DNA of 64,000 nt from Vibrio tasmaniensis (GTDB taxonomy: Bacteria > Pseudomonadota > Gammaproteobacteria > Enterobacterales > Vibrionaceae): contig NZ_AP025511.1 in assembly GCF_024347635.1 (NCBI RefSeq), positions 1,240,001-1,304,000 of the forward strand. Direction: 5' to 3'. Under the pieces are notes generated by a model that was not told the DNA's origin, did no database searches, and was given only the letters and a program-made list of their open reading frames with translations. Position numbers and translations under genes: made by a program. Shown one piece after another: positions 26,478-36,131 of this stretch (position 1 is the first letter of the stretch; the number at the start of each line of letters is the position of its first letter).

Positions 26478-27059
26478 TTATTGCCAGCCTTCAACGCCGT
26501 GCATGTCTGGTAGTTTGTGTGCGATACCTTTGTGACAGTCTACACACGTTTTTTCACCAGAAGCCAGCGCTGTCGAGTGTTGTTTCGCACTACGAGGGCT
26601 CTGCTCTGAGAAGTCCATGTAATCGAACTGGTGACAGTTACGACACTCAAGTGAATCGTTCTTTTTCAATCGAGCCCATTCGCGTTCTGCTAAGTGAGCA
26701 CGACGTGCTTTGAACTTTTCTTCAGTATTGATGGTTTTCGCAATAAAGTGTGCGTATAGCTCTTTAGAAGCCTGAACTTTACGAACAATTTTATCTGTCC
26801 ACTCATGAGGTACGTGACAGTCTGAACAGATAGCACGAACACCAGAACGGTTAGAGTAGTGAATTGTTTCTTGGATTTCAGCAACGATAGGTGCGTGACA
26901 ACCAGAACAGAACTCTTCCGTATTGGTTGCTTCCATACCCGTGTTGAATGCACCCCAGAACAAAAGACCACCCGAGAAACCCAAGAATAAAACAACGCCT
27001 ACCGCTGCTTTACTTGGTGTCGCGAGTCTTTTCCAAAACGCTTTAAGTAATTTTATCAT
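26478..27059 (-). CDS. napC: Tetraheme quinol dehydrogenase NapC
   Basis: A 193-residue NapC/NirT-family protein: one N-terminal membrane helix (residues 19-38) and four CxxCH heme sites at 51-55 (CSGCH), 78-82 (CSDCH), 139-143 (CRNCH) and 172-176 (CVDCH). It takes electrons from menaquinol or ubiquinol in the inner membrane and passes them to NapB. It follows napB by 29 bases. Confidence 0.96.
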   Translation of the reverse strand: MIKLLKAFWKRLATPSKAAVGVVLFLGFSGGLLFWGAFNTGMEATNTEEFCSGCHAPIVAEIQETIHYSNRSGVRAICSDCHVPHEWTDKIVRKVQASKELYAHFIAKTINTEEKFKARRAHLAEREWARLKKNDSLECRNCHQFDYMDFSEQSPRSAKQHSTALASGEKTCVDCHKGIAHKLPDMHGVEGWQ

Positions 27060-27088
27060 ATATAGCCTCTCTTACAGTCCGGCTACGA

Positions 27089-27550
27089 TTAACGCAGTGA
27101 ATCTACAGGTTTGAACTCGTTCTCAACTAGCGGTTTAGCATTAGCTTGAGGTACGTGACACTGTAGACAGAAGTAACGACGAGGTGAAACATCAGCAAGT
27201 ACCGCATCTTCGCGGTTCATGTAGTGAGTTACACTCACCTTAGTTGCACCCATTTCTTTTGCGTTTTTCCAGCTATGACAAGCAAGACACTTGTTAGCGT
27301 TAAGAGACACTTCATAGCTACGAATAGTATGAGGTACTAAAGGTGGTTGGTATACGTAGTCACTCTCAAGTACTTGGTCACGAGGAAACTTTTTGAAGTC
27401 ATCTGCTGCGCGAGTTGCTTCAAGTTCACTTGCACCACGTAGAGATTCTACGCCACCAATGCCGCCTGGGTTATCCAGCTCAGCTTGAGCTTGAACTGCA
27501 CCAGCTAGCAAAAGACCAGCTGATAGTAGGGCAGTAATCAGTTTTTTCAT
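27089..27550 (-). CDS. napB: Periplasmic nitrate reductase diheme subunit NapB
   Basis: A 153-residue exported protein with signal peptide (cleavage near VQAQA|EL) and two heme motifs, CLACH (88-92) and CLQCH (128-132), with the conserved His-rich spacer. It transfers electrons from NapC to NapA in the periplasm. A 124-base gap separates it from napA. Confidence 0.96.
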   Translation of the reverse strand: MKKLITALLSAGLLLAGAVQAQAELDNPGGIGGVESLRGASELEATRAADDFKKFPRDQVLESDYVYQPPLVPHTIRSYEVSLNANKCLACHSWKNAKEMGATKVSVTHYMNREDAVLADVSPRRYFCLQCHVPQANAKPLVENEFKPVDSLR

Positions 27551-27674
27551 GGTTAATTTCTCCGCCTAAAGGCTAATTCTTTGAGTGGACTACTTCCTTC
27601 AAAAAGTGATGAAAAAATAGTCACAATATTAAATACGTTAGATCTTGTATCTAGGTTCGAAAAGCGCTTGGCTC

Positions 27675-30164
27675 TTAAGAAACCTTAGTGATCTTAACTG
27701 GACACTTCTTGTAATCCGTCTGCTTAGACAGAGGATCCGTTGCATCCAAGATCAACTTGTTGATCAGAATTCTTGCATCAAAGAATGGTACGAATACCAA
27801 GCCTTGTGGTGGACGGTTACGACCACGAGTTTCAACACGAACGCGTACTTCACCACGTTTGTTTTCAATAAGAACTTCATCACCACGGCGAAGGCCACGA
27901 GCTTTAGCGTCAGCAGGGTGGATGTAACAAAGTGCATCCGGTACTGCTTTGTAAAGTTCTGGTACACGACGAGTCATAGTACCTGTGTGCCAGTGCTCAA
28001 GAACACGACCTGTACATAGCCACATGTCGTATTCGTCGCTTGGTACTTCTGGTGGCGCTTCGTAAGGAGCATTGATGATAAGAGCTTTACCATCTGGTTT
28101 ACCGTAGAAATCCCAACCAGAACCTTTCTTAGCGTATGGATCTGAACCTTCTTTAAAGCGCCACAGTGTTTCTTTACCGTCAACAACAGGCCAACGTAGG
28201 CCACGGACTTTGTGGTAAGTGTCGTAAGGTGCTAAATCGTGACCGTGGTCGCGACCAAAGGCTGCGTATTCTTCGAATAGACCTTTTTGAACGTAGAAAC
28301 CTTGAGCTTGAGCGTCGTCGTTAAGCTCTTGTGCTTCAGACAGTGGGAATGCATCAACGTTGCCGTTTTTGTACAGCACGTCGTACATCGTTTTACCACG
28401 ATACTCAGGTGCCTTAGCTAGAAGCTCTTCGCCCCACACTTCTTCAACAGTGAAGCGTTTAGAGAACTCCATGATTTGCCATAGGTCAGACTTAGCATCA
28501 CCAACGGTTTTAACCTGCTGGTACCAAGCTTGTGTACGACGTTCAGCGTTACCATATGCACCCTCTTTTTCGATCCACATTGCTGTTGGAAGGATAAGGT
28601 CGGCCGCTTGTGCAGTTGCTGTAGGGTATGGGTCCGAAACAACAATGAAGTTATCTGGGTTACGGTAACCTGGCAGACGTTCAGTGTTGATGTTTGGACC
28701 AGCTTGCATGTTGTTGTTACACATTACCCAGTAAGCGTTGATCTTACCGTCTTTAAGCATACGGTCTTGAACAACGGCGTGAGCACCAGGCTTGCCATTT
28801 AGAGTACCTTCTGGAAGCTTCCAGATTTTTTCTGAAATTTGACGGTGTTTAGGGTTAGCAACCACCATATCTGCAGGTAGACGGTGAGAGAACGTACCAA
28901 CTTCACGAGCTGTACCACACGCAGATGGTTGGCCAGTTAGTGAGAATGGGCTGTTACCTGGAGTAGAAATCTTACCTGTAAGAAGGTGGATGTTGTACAC
29001 AAGGCTGTTCATCCATACACCACGAGTATGTTGGTTCATACCCATAGTCCAAAGTGACATTACTTTAATGTTTGGATCTGCGTATTGCTTAGCCAGCTTG
29101 ATAAGGTCATCTTGAGATACACCTGACATTTCAGATGCTTTTTCAACGGTGTATTCAGCAACAGAAGCCTTGTAGTCTTCGAAGCTAATATCAGTCATTT
29201 TTCCTGAGTTAGGGTTCGCAGCGGCTTTCTGTAGTGGGTCATCGTCACGAAGGCCGTAACCGATGTCTGTCGTTGCTTGCTTGAAGTTCGTGTGTTTGTT
29301 CACGAATTCCCAGTTAACCGCATCGTTTTGAATGATGTAGTTAGCGATGAAGTTAGCAATCGCAAGATCTGATTGAGGTTCGAAGATGTAACCTGTGTCT
29401 GCAAGCTCGAAAGAACGGTGGTAGTAAGTAGACAGTACGTTTACTTTAACGTGTGGGTGGCTTAGACGACGGTCTGTAATACGAGTCCATAGTACTGGGT
29501 GCATTTCTGCCATGTTTGAACCCCACAGCACGAATGCATCTGCGTGTTCAAAGTCGTCGTAACAACCCATTGGCTCATCGATACCGAAAGTACGCATGAA
29601 TGCACCTACCGCAGATGCCATACAGTGACGAGCGTTTGGATCGATGTTGTTTGAACGGAAGCCCGCTTTCATCAGCTTAACTGCTGCGTAGCCTTCCATT
29701 ACTGTCCACTGGCCTGAACCGAACATACCAACGCCTGTTGGACCGTTCTTCTTCAGAGCGGCTTTCCATTTCTCAGCCATTACGTCGAAAGCTTTGTCCC
29801 AAGATACTGGTGCAAAATCACCATCTTTATGGAATTCACCGTCTTTCATACGAAGAAGAGGCTGTTCAAGACGGTCTTTACCGTACATGATTTTTGAAAG
29901 GAAGTAGCCTTTAATACAGTTAAGGCCTTTGTTTACAGGCGCTTCTGGATCGCCTTGAGTCGCGACCACTTTGCCGTTTTGAGTACCTACTAGTACCGAA
30001 CAGCCCGTACCACAAAAACGACAAGGCGCTTTATCCCACTTAATTTTTGTTTGATCTGAGCTAGCAATCAGGTTGGTTGCTGTTGCTGGTAGAGTTACAC
30101 CTGCAACGGCTGCCGCTGATGCAGCTGCGTTTGCTTTCACAAACGCGCGTCTTGTCATTTTCAT
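27675..30164 (-). CDS. napA: Periplasmic nitrate reductase catalytic subunit NapA
   Basis: The 829-residue molybdoenzyme has a twin-arginine signal (MTRRAFVKANA, arginines 5-6), a [4Fe-4S] site (C48, C51, C55, C83, with CIKGY), and the Mo ligand Cys in NARHCMASA (C181). It reduces nitrate to nitrite in the periplasm using a bis-molybdopterin guanine dinucleotide cofactor. It overlaps napD by 4 bases (ATGA), so translation is coupled to its chaperone. Length and motifs are those of E. coli NapA. Confidence 0.97.
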   Translation of the reverse strand: MKMTRRAFVKANAAASAAAVAGVTLPATATNLIASSDQTKIKWDKAPCRFCGTGCSVLVGTQNGKVVATQGDPEAPVNKGLNCIKGYFLSKIMYGKDRLEQPLLRMKDGEFHKDGDFAPVSWDKAFDVMAEKWKAALKKNGPTGVGMFGSGQWTVMEGYAAVKLMKAGFRSNNIDPNARHCMASAVGAFMRTFGIDEPMGCYDDFEHADAFVLWGSNMAEMHPVLWTRITDRRLSHPHVKVNVLSTYYHRSFELADTGYIFEPQSDLAIANFIANYIIQNDAVNWEFVNKHTNFKQATTDIGYGLRDDDPLQKAAANPNSGKMTDISFEDYKASVAEYTVEKASEMSGVSQDDLIKLAKQYADPNIKVMSLWTMGMNQHTRGVWMNSLVYNIHLLTGKISTPGNSPFSLTGQPSACGTAREVGTFSHRLPADMVVANPKHRQISEKIWKLPEGTLNGKPGAHAVVQDRMLKDGKINAYWVMCNNNMQAGPNINTERLPGYRNPDNFIVVSDPYPTATAQAADLILPTAMWIEKEGAYGNAERRTQAWYQQVKTVGDAKSDLWQIMEFSKRFTVEEVWGEELLAKAPEYRGKTMYDVLYKNGNVDAFPLSEAQELNDDAQAQGFYVQKGLFEEYAAFGRDHGHDLAPYDTYHKVRGLRWPVVDGKETLWRFKEGSDPYAKKGSGWDFYGKPDGKALIINAPYEAPPEVPSDEYDMWLCTGRVLEHWHTGTMTRRVPELYKAVPDALCYIHPADAKARGLRRGDEVLIENKRGEVRVRVETRGRNRPPQGLVFVPFFDARILINKLILDATDPLSKQTDYKKCPVKITKVS

Positions 30165-30466
30165 ACTTCACCCTCAAGTTGAGAATTGTTGCTTCCAGTT
30201 TCTAAATCCGTTTCGTCTAGTCCAGTCTCGATTTGGTGGTAAACCAAAGCTGTCCCTAAAACGTTCGTAATATTATTAATTTCTTCGATGGTGTCCGTAA
30301 CAAAACCTTGGTTCTCGGTTTCTAGGACCACGATGATTTTGCCTTCAGGGCTACTGCCGTAGATTTCCGCATTATCGTATTGCTCGATTTGTGCTTTGAT
30401 CTCGTCTAGATGCTCTGGGCTCACATGCACGACTAAACTTGATATATGCACTTCATTTAGTGCCAT
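30161..30466 (-). CDS. napD: NapA maturation chaperone NapD
   Basis: A 101-residue cytoplasmic protein matching NapD, e.g. HISSLVVHVSPEHLDEIKAQIEQYDNAEIYG and the FVTDTIEEINNITNVLGTALVYHQIE end. NapD binds the NapA Tat signal and prevents premature export. It starts 23 bases after napF and overlaps napA. Confidence 0.95.
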   Translation of the reverse strand: MALNEVHISSLVVHVSPEHLDEIKAQIEQYDNAEIYGSSPEGKIIVVLETENQGFVTDTIEEINNITNVLGTALVYHQIETGLDETDLETGSNNSQLEGEV

Positions 30467-30489
30467 AAATTGCTCTCGTTATTTTTGTT

Positions 30490-30969
30490 TTATGCATTAC
30501 TCACAAGAATAGCCGAAGTAGGGCAAACTGCTACGCAGGCTCCACAACCGCTACACTCATCTAACTCGATTTTTGGTAGAGCAACACTGCCTGCTCTAAG
30601 TTGAAATTGAATCGCCATAGGTTCACACATGTCACCACAGCTTCGGCATTCAACATTTTGTTGTGCTAAGCATTTATCAGAGATAGCTGCTTTTGCCAGC
30701 CAAGGCGTTTCTTCCTTGGGTTTAAAAATTGGTTCAGGACAAACGTCTGCACATTGATAGCAGAATGTACATTCGTCTTTTGAGAAGTCGACAGTAGGAA
30801 AGCCACCGTCGCCAACAATGATGATGTGTGTCTCGCAACTTTCGATGCATTTGCCACAACGTGTACAATCATCTGCAAAGCTTTCTAGACTGTTAATCCA
30901 AGGCAATCGAATCTGGCTTGAATCTACTTTTCGCCTAGAAAATAGGCGTCGTTTCGATAGGTCTACCAC
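30490..30969 (-). CDS. napF: Ferredoxin-type protein NapF
   Basis: A 159-residue iron-sulfur protein with three [4Fe-4S]-type cysteine clusters: CTRCGKCIESC (35-45), CTFCYQCADVCP (67-78) and CSGCGACVAVCP (139-150), plus a CRSCGDMC segment (108-115). It works in the cytoplasm in NapA cofactor insertion or electron transfer. It is the first gene of napFDABC, transcribed from the region shared with narQ. Confidence 0.95.
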   Translation of the reverse strand: MVDLSKRRLFSRRKVDSSQIRLPWINSLESFADDCTRCGKCIESCETHIIIVGDGGFPTVDFSKDECTFCYQCADVCPEPIFKPKEETPWLAKAAISDKCLAQQNVECRSCGDMCEPMAIQFQLRAGSVALPKIELDECSGCGACVAVCPTSAILVSNA

Positions 30970-31077
30970 TAAATGCCCATTAATGTTGCTAAGATGTTGT
31001 AATTGTAGGTCATTGTTTCGTTAATATCTTGTCATTTATCCTCACAAGTAGTGTAGTTTTAGAAATATTTGTATAAA

Positions 31078-31093
31078 TACCCCTTAAGGGCTA
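31078..31093. promoter_or_regulatory. NarP 7-2-7 site in the nap/nar divergent promoter
   Basis: TACCCCT-TA-AGGGCTA (31078-31093) fits the inverted NarL/NarP heptamer consensus TACYYMT-2-AKRRGTA, differing at one base. It lies about 116 bases before the napF start, nearer to napF than the FNR-like site. Confidence 0.65.
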
Positions 31094-31107
31094 AATAGGA
31101 TCCTATA

Positions 31108-31121
31108 TTGTCTTAGATCAA
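31108..31121. promoter_or_regulatory. FNR-like site in the nap/nar divergent promoter
   Basis: TTGTC-TTAG-ATCAA (31108-31121) matches the FNR consensus TTGAT-4-ATCAA in 8 of 10 positions. Placement distal to the NarP site, seen from napF, is the order known for the E. coli nap promoter. Confidence 0.55.
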
Positions 31122-31222
31122 TAAATTATGAAGCGTTTGGTCACATATTGAATGGAGCTCTGTTTTTTGATGTGTGACAATGGGTTTCAGATAGCCACTT
31201 ATATACCTTCAGGATATTAACA

Positions 31223-32953
31223 TTGCTTATTAAACCTGTTTCATCTGTGACGAGTACAATAGCGAAATCATTATTATTAATATTGCTCCTTTCAGTTGCC
31301 ACCACTGGTTTTGCTATTTTTACATTGGCGTCTAGCCTTAACGATGCCGAAGCCGTTAACGTGGCAGGCTCAATGCGTATGCAAAGCTACCGCTTAGCGC
31401 ATGATATTCAAATAGAATCAGTCGATTATGATTCACATATTCGTGAATTTGAAAGTTCGCTTTATTCCACATCAATGACTAATTTAGTGAGTTGGGAAGT
31501 ACCAACTGATATTACAAATGATTATTATTTAATAATTGGTCGTTGGCACGAATTGAAGCAGGTCTTAAATAGCGAAGATCGAAAACATTACCTTGTGTTG
31601 GTTAAAAATTTTGTTATTGAAATCGACCGCTTTGTTTTTAAGTTACAAGAATTTTCAGAAAATAAATTAATTAAATTGGCATGGGCTGGTGGTATAGGTC
31701 TAGGTGGCATACTCGTCATATCTCTTTTTGTTGTTCATTTTGTACGTAAACAAGTTGTTAAGCCCTTACACGCTCTCGTGAGAGCTAGCCAGAGAATCAA
31801 AAATAGTGATTTTGAGGTTAAGTTAGAGGTTACCAACAATAATGAACTGGGCATTTTGACCAAAACATTTAACTCGATGGCGAAAGACTTAGGGGTGCTG
31901 TATCGAAACCTTGAAGATGTTGTCGATGCCAAAACGGTTGAGTTGCAAAATGCTAACCAATCATTGCAAGCACTCTACTATTCTTCTCAAGAACTCACGG
32001 TAACGCGTGTTGCACCAGAAAATTTCCGAGCTATTTTGCAGCACTTGGTCAGCCTAGAAGGGATTGAATCGCTAAGGTTAGAAATCGTCGATAATTCGGG
32101 ACGTTCTTTGATTATGGATGAAGGGTACGACCCGACTTGCGACTATGAAAAGTTTGAAATGAAACTGGATGATAACGAACTTGTTTTGGGCTACCTGTAT
32201 TGCTCATATCATCATGGTCATTCGACTAAGACGTTAATTGAGAGTTTTATCCAATTGTTATCGAGAGCTATCTACTATAATCGCGCTCAAAAGAAAGCTG
32301 AGCAGCTTATTATTATGGAAGAGCGAGCGACGATTGCGCGTGAACTGCATGATTCCTTGGCCCAATCGCTGTCGTATTTAAAAATCCAAGTGACATTGTT
32401 GAAGCGTGTGATTGGTAAACTTCCGGAACATAAACATAGAGAGCAGTCAGAGCAGATAGCATCTGAGCTAGGGAATGGATTAGCGGGTGCCTATACTCAA
32501 TTGAGAGAGCTACTCACCACATTTAGGTTATCCATCAAAGAGGGTAGCTTTGGAGATGCTTTGAGCACCATGCTAGAGCAACTCAGTGAAAGAACCGATG
32601 CGAAGATCAAATTAACTAATAACCTTTCATCGTTAGAGCTTGATGCACACAGTCAGGTTCACTTGCTTCAATTGATTCGTGAAGCAACAATAAACGCAAT
32701 AAAACACGCCAATGCCGACTTGATAGATGTATGCTGTATCGATGAGGACGGACAAGTATTAGTCGTGATAAAAGATAATGGAGATGGCTTTGACCCAAGT
32801 AGTTCGAAGATGAACCACTACGGAATGAGTATTATGCAGGAGCGTGCGGCAAGACTGAATGGTGACTTAACGATTGAAGCGGCTCAAGGTGAAGGCTGTA
32901 CAGTCATATTGAAATATAAAAGTTTGAAGGAAGTTAAAGTTGACTATTTGTAA
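31223..32953 (+). CDS. narQ: Nitrate/nitrite sensor kinase NarQ
   Basis: The 576-residue kinase matches NarQ: helix 1 near residues 13-33, the P-box DAEAVNVAGSMRMQSYRLAHD for nitrate binding, a second helix around 150-172, HAMP, a cysteine-poor linker and HisKA_3 with His 376 (ATIARELHDSLAQSLSYLK). A HATPase domain follows (DNGDGFD). It starts at the TTG at 31223 with AGGA eight bases before; the N-terminus (LIKPVSS) aligns with E. coli NarQ, and no ATG fits. It overlaps narP. Confidence 0.93.
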   Translation: MLIKPVSSVTSTIAKSLLLILLLSVATTGFAIFTLASSLNDAEAVNVAGSMRMQSYRLAHDIQIESVDYDSHIREFESSLYSTSMTNLVSWEVPTDITNDYYLIIGRWHELKQVLNSEDRKHYLVLVKNFVIEIDRFVFKLQEFSENKLIKLAWAGGIGLGGILVISLFVVHFVRKQVVKPLHALVRASQRIKNSDFEVKLEVTNNNELGILTKTFNSMAKDLGVLYRNLEDVVDAKTVELQNANQSLQALYYSSQELTVTRVAPENFRAILQHLVSLEGIESLRLEIVDNSGRSLIMDEGYDPTCDYEKFEMKLDDNELVLGYLYCSYHHGHSTKTLIESFIQLLSRAIYYNRAQKKAEQLIIMEERATIARELHDSLAQSLSYLKIQVTLLKRVIGKLPEHKHREQSEQIASELGNGLAGAYTQLRELLTTFRLSIKEGSFGDALSTMLEQLSERTDAKIKLTNNLSSLELDAHSQVHLLQLIREATINAIKHANADLIDVCCIDEDGQVLVVIKDNGDGFDPSSSKMNHYGMSIMQERAARLNGDLTIEAAQGEGCTVILKYKSLKEVKVDYL

Positions 32954-33572
32954 AGTAATGCTGGTTGATGATCATCCATTGATGCGCAGAGGCATAAGCC
33001 AATTACTGAGCTTTGAAGATGAATTTGAAGTGATTGCAGAAGCTAGTAACGGTACTGAAGCGGTCGCTCTTGCCCATGAAGAAGAACCTGATTTGATCCT
33101 GTTGGATCTTAATATGAAAGGCATGTCTGGCCTAGATACCTTGAAAGCACTTCGCACAGATGGTTCAAGCGCTAACATCGTTATTTTAACGGTTTCTGAT
33201 AGCCCTGCGGATATCGAAGCGATTGTTAAAGCGGGCGCTGATGGTTACTTGTTGAAAGACACTGAACCCGATGAGCTGATTGAACTGCTTAAGCAAGCCC
33301 ATAGCGGCGATAAGGCATACAGCAGTGTGGTAGCTCGCTATTTGAATGATGCTGACAGTCGAAATGATATCTTCGACCAATTGACTGAACGTGAAATGCA
33401 AATTCTTCAAGAAGTCGCGAAAGGTTACCGTAACAAGCAGATCGCCGATCACCTGTTTATTTCTGAATCGACAGTTAAGGTACATATGAAGAGTTTGTTG
33501 AAAAAGCTGCAAGTGCCTTCTCGTACCGCAGCAACCGTTCTTTATCTTGAACGCTATGGTGACATGAAGTAG
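32940..33572 (+). CDS. narP: Nitrate/nitrite response regulator NarP
   Basis: A 210-residue NarL/FixJ-type regulator: receiver with VDDHPLMRRGISQLL, acceptor Asp 56 (DLILLDLNMKGMSGLDTL) and ADGYLLKDTEP, then a LuxR HTH (LTEREMQILQEVAKGYRNKQIADHLFISESTVKVH). Similarity is highest to NarP. It overlaps narQ by 14 bases and uses TTG at 32940 with AAGGAAG before it; ATG 32958 would remove six residues. It probably activates nap through the 7-2-7 site. Confidence 0.93.
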   Translation: MTICKVMLVDDHPLMRRGISQLLSFEDEFEVIAEASNGTEAVALAHEEEPDLILLDLNMKGMSGLDTLKALRTDGSSANIVILTVSDSPADIEAIVKAGADGYLLKDTEPDELIELLKQAHSGDKAYSSVVARYLNDADSRNDIFDQLTEREMQILQEVAKGYRNKQIADHLFISESTVKVHMKSLLKKLQVPSRTAATVLYLERYGDMK

Positions 33573-33688
33573 GGCTTGGTCCTTTGAATAACACTATTTA
33601 AAGCCGTGCTGTTTAAAGCTCTTGTGAGACATTTCTAGTGTCATACTCCAATAGATAGGGTTTTGAATCTTCTAAAATAAGATGAAAT

Positions 33689-33725
33689 AAAAAGGCGCTG
33701 AACTTATTAAGTTCAGCGCCTTTTT
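33689..33725. terminator. Bidirectional terminator between narP and dcuC
   Basis: AAAAAGGCGCTGAACTT (33689-33705), loop ATT, AAGTTCAGCGCCTTTTT (33709-33725): a perfect 17-bp stem with A and T ends for both convergent genes. Confidence 0.95.
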
Positions 33726-33780
33726 GTTAGGGCATTTTATATCTGTGTCTCAGTTTTTCTCTGTCTAGATAGTTTGTTTA

Positions 33781-35148
33781 TTAAGCCGCCATTGGAACCA
33801 ATACTAACGTACCGAAGATAACCGTGATAAGACCACAGATTACTGGAACAGAAGTACGTTTTACGACTTCAAATGGGCTAATTTTACCCATCCCAGATGT
33901 CGCTACAATTACGCCAGATACTGGAGAAATGGTACGGCCTAAGTTAGATGCTTGAAGCATTGGGATGATTAGGAACGCTGGGTTCAAGCCCATTTTTGCA
34001 GCCAGTGATGGAGCCAGCTCTACGAATGCATAGAAAGGTGCGTTACCAGAACCTGTCGCGATAGCAGCCGCAACTGTTAGACCAGTAAGAATAAGCATTA
34101 ACGCGATACCGCCAGCGCCAGCCGCTTCAGCAAGACCAATTAGGTTATCAATCGCACCAATAGACATTAGGCCTTGAGCAAATACGCCTGCCGCAACCAA
34201 CAACATTACTACGCCTTTGAACGCGTCAGCCATGCCTTGGTAGCAAGAATCTAAATCTTCTAATGTTTTCTCGCCGTCAAACTTCTTAACAACGTAATCA
34301 ATAACTGCGCCCACGAAGATTGAACCTACCACAATGGTGTAGATATCAAGTGAAAGCCCTGGAATCGTGCGGCCGTTGAATAGGAAAACACCGATAATAG
34401 GTAGGAATGGAAGTGCAGCGTAGAAAGCGGGTGCTGTTGTTTCGATTTCAGAAACGTCAACTTTTTCCATAGGTGTGTTTTCTTTCTTATCTAGATATTT
34501 GTTCCAGAAGAAAGCGGCACCTGCCATCACGATGATCGCACAGATAGAAACTGGCAGTACCGTTTGAACGGCAAACACGTCAAGAGACATGCCTGATTTT
34601 TCTGCTGCGATAACCACATCACCAGAAGTTGGTGAAAGAATGATTGCTGCAGGTGATGCACAAACTGCAACGGCTGCCGGGCGTGAAATACCCATTGCCG
34701 TCATCATTGGGAATAGGGTCGCCATCAGTAACACACCAAGGCCTGTTGCAGAACTCACTGCTAGAGACATTAGACACGCTACGATGTAAGCCGCAACAAG
34801 AAGTACATATGGAGATTTGATAGCAGCAAGCGGCTTAGAGAACTGTTTCACTACTACGTTGTTAGCGCCAATGTGCGTCATGTAAGAAGCAAAACCACAA
34901 AGAAGCATGATTTGCATGCCTAGGCCGCCTCCACGGTACTGAAGCATGTACTTAACAAATTCTAGTGAGTCGGTAACCATGTTACCTGTTGAAGCGACCT
35001 TAGCTGGTAAGACTGTGTGACCGATAAGGCCAGTAATAAGAAGTAGGGCAAGGCCAGCAGTCAGTAACACGCCTGCCGCTTTATAGCCTTTCACAATAAA
35101 GTAACCAACAGCGATGGTAATCACTAATCCGATCAAGAGCTCTAACAT
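33781..35148 (-). CDS. dcuC: C4-dicarboxylate transporter DcuC
   Basis: The 455-residue protein matches DcuC with 11-12 helices and long shared stretches such as CGFASYMTHIGAN, VACLMSLAVSSATGLGVLL, SPTSGDVVIAAE and TTGSGNAPFYAF-like segments. It exchanges fumarate for succinate under anaerobic conditions. I chose the ATG at 35148, with TGGAGA before it, over an upstream GTG at 35160. It converges with narP and uses the terminator at 33689-33725. Neighbouring nitrate genes fit an anaerobic role. Confidence 0.9.
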   Translation of the reverse strand: MLELLIGLVITIAVGYFIVKGYKAAGVLLTAGLALLLITGLIGHTVLPAKVASTGNMVTDSLEFVKYMLQYRGGGLGMQIMLLCGFASYMTHIGANNVVVKQFSKPLAAIKSPYVLLVAAYIVACLMSLAVSSATGLGVLLMATLFPMMTAMGISRPAAVAVCASPAAIILSPTSGDVVIAAEKSGMSLDVFAVQTVLPVSICAIIVMAGAAFFWNKYLDKKENTPMEKVDVSEIETTAPAFYAALPFLPIIGVFLFNGRTIPGLSLDIYTIVVGSIFVGAVIDYVVKKFDGEKTLEDLDSCYQGMADAFKGVVMLLVAAGVFAQGLMSIGAIDNLIGLAEAAGAGGIALMLILTGLTVAAAIATGSGNAPFYAFVELAPSLAAKMGLNPAFLIIPMLQASNLGRTISPVSGVIVATSGMGKISPFEVVKRTSVPVICGLITVIFGTLVLVPMAA

Positions 35149-35585
35149 AGAAATCTCCACAAAGTTTAAAAAATATAAGAAAGTGTTTCAGAATATGACA
35201 ATGAATGTACAGAAAACTGCACTGTGGCACGAGACATACTTGAGGTTGCTATGATCTAAGACAAACATTTTTTTCGATGTTAATTGTGGTTGTAAATATT
35301 GATTAACTACTGTTGTTTGGATGTTAATAAACAAATTTTAGGGCTGGCTAGAATATAACTTGGATCACCTTTGCTTGTTTTAGTTGCATATGGTGGAGTT
35401 GTTTTATAAGGCGTGGGGGTTTGTTGTGTGTTGAAAAGAAACGTGTAACGAAATGGGTGTTTATATGAGAAAGGCGGTGAGGGTGGCGGTTTTTTTATAA
35501 GTAGAATGAGTAGATATAAGTTTGTACAAAAGACAAACCCTGCGTTGAGAGCAGGGCTTTTATTGAATCAGTACTGAGTGACTGG
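35149..35585. other. Intergenic region upstream of dcuC
   Basis: About 430 AT-rich bases hold the dcuC promoter (minus) and, at 35531-35561, a hairpin (CCCTGC/GCAGGG) that ends the monooxygenase-like gene. I see no gene and no convincing FNR site. Confidence 0.5.
35531..35561 (-). terminator. Terminator of the ABM-domain gene
   Basis: CCCTGC (35538-35543) pairs with GCAGGG (35551-35556); on the minus strand TTTGTCTTTT follows. Confidence 0.65.
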
Positions 35586-35876
35586 TTAGGCAATGTGCGT
35601 CATTTTATTAAGCACAAAGGTTTCGATACAGTCTTCAGTCGCAGCCATGTACTCGGCGATGTGTTGGCTCGCTAAGTGTTTCTCTAGATGAGCTTCAGAC
35701 TCCCAGTTCTCATGAAAAACGAAGTGAGCAGGGTTGCTGTTATCTTGGTGCAGATCGTAGTTAATACAGCCGTCTTCAACACGGGTTTTATCGATCAATT
35801 TAATCATCTCAGCTTTTACAAACTCAGTTTTGTCTTCTTTAGAGACGATCGTTGCAATAATAGTCAGTTTGCTCAT
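35586..35876 (-). CDS. Antibiotic biosynthesis monooxygenase (ABM) domain protein
   Basis: A 96-residue single-domain ABM/YgiN-like protein: MSKLTIIATIVSKEDKTEFVK, the GCINYDLHQDNSNPAHFVFHENWES core and SQHIAEYM. Members form dimeric ferredoxin-like barrels; YgiN oxidises quinols. The start is ATG 35876 with GAGGAA before it. The substrate is unknown. A terminator follows. Confidence 0.85.
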   Translation of the reverse strand: MSKLTIIATIVSKEDKTEFVKAEMIKLIDKTRVEDGCINYDLHQDNSNPAHFVFHENWESEAHLEKHLASQHIAEYMAATEDCIETFVLNKMTHIA

Positions 35877-36131
35877 TTTCAATTCCTCGGCTTTAAACTC
35901 GATAACTTCACGTAATATAAGTATAAATTCAGATTGAAGAAAGAGTTCTGAAATCCAATAACTATGGTTCTTGAAGTCCACAATTCATACTCGAGAGCTT
36001 TAAGCTAGTGGTTATTGGACACCCTTATTAGAAAAGCCCTCATAGTAATATGAGGGCTTCAGATAAGAGTTAAGCAGTGTCGTTACTGGTACATTAAGCG
36101 GACTATCCTACCTTAAGTATATTGTTCTATC

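Noticed and set aside
27645..28019. 124-codon open frame antisense to the napA end
   Set aside because: Composition follows the napA codons on the other strand; no ribosome site.
35161..35350. FNR site before dcuC
   Set aside because: Only an isolated ATCAA half is visible; the other half does not match.
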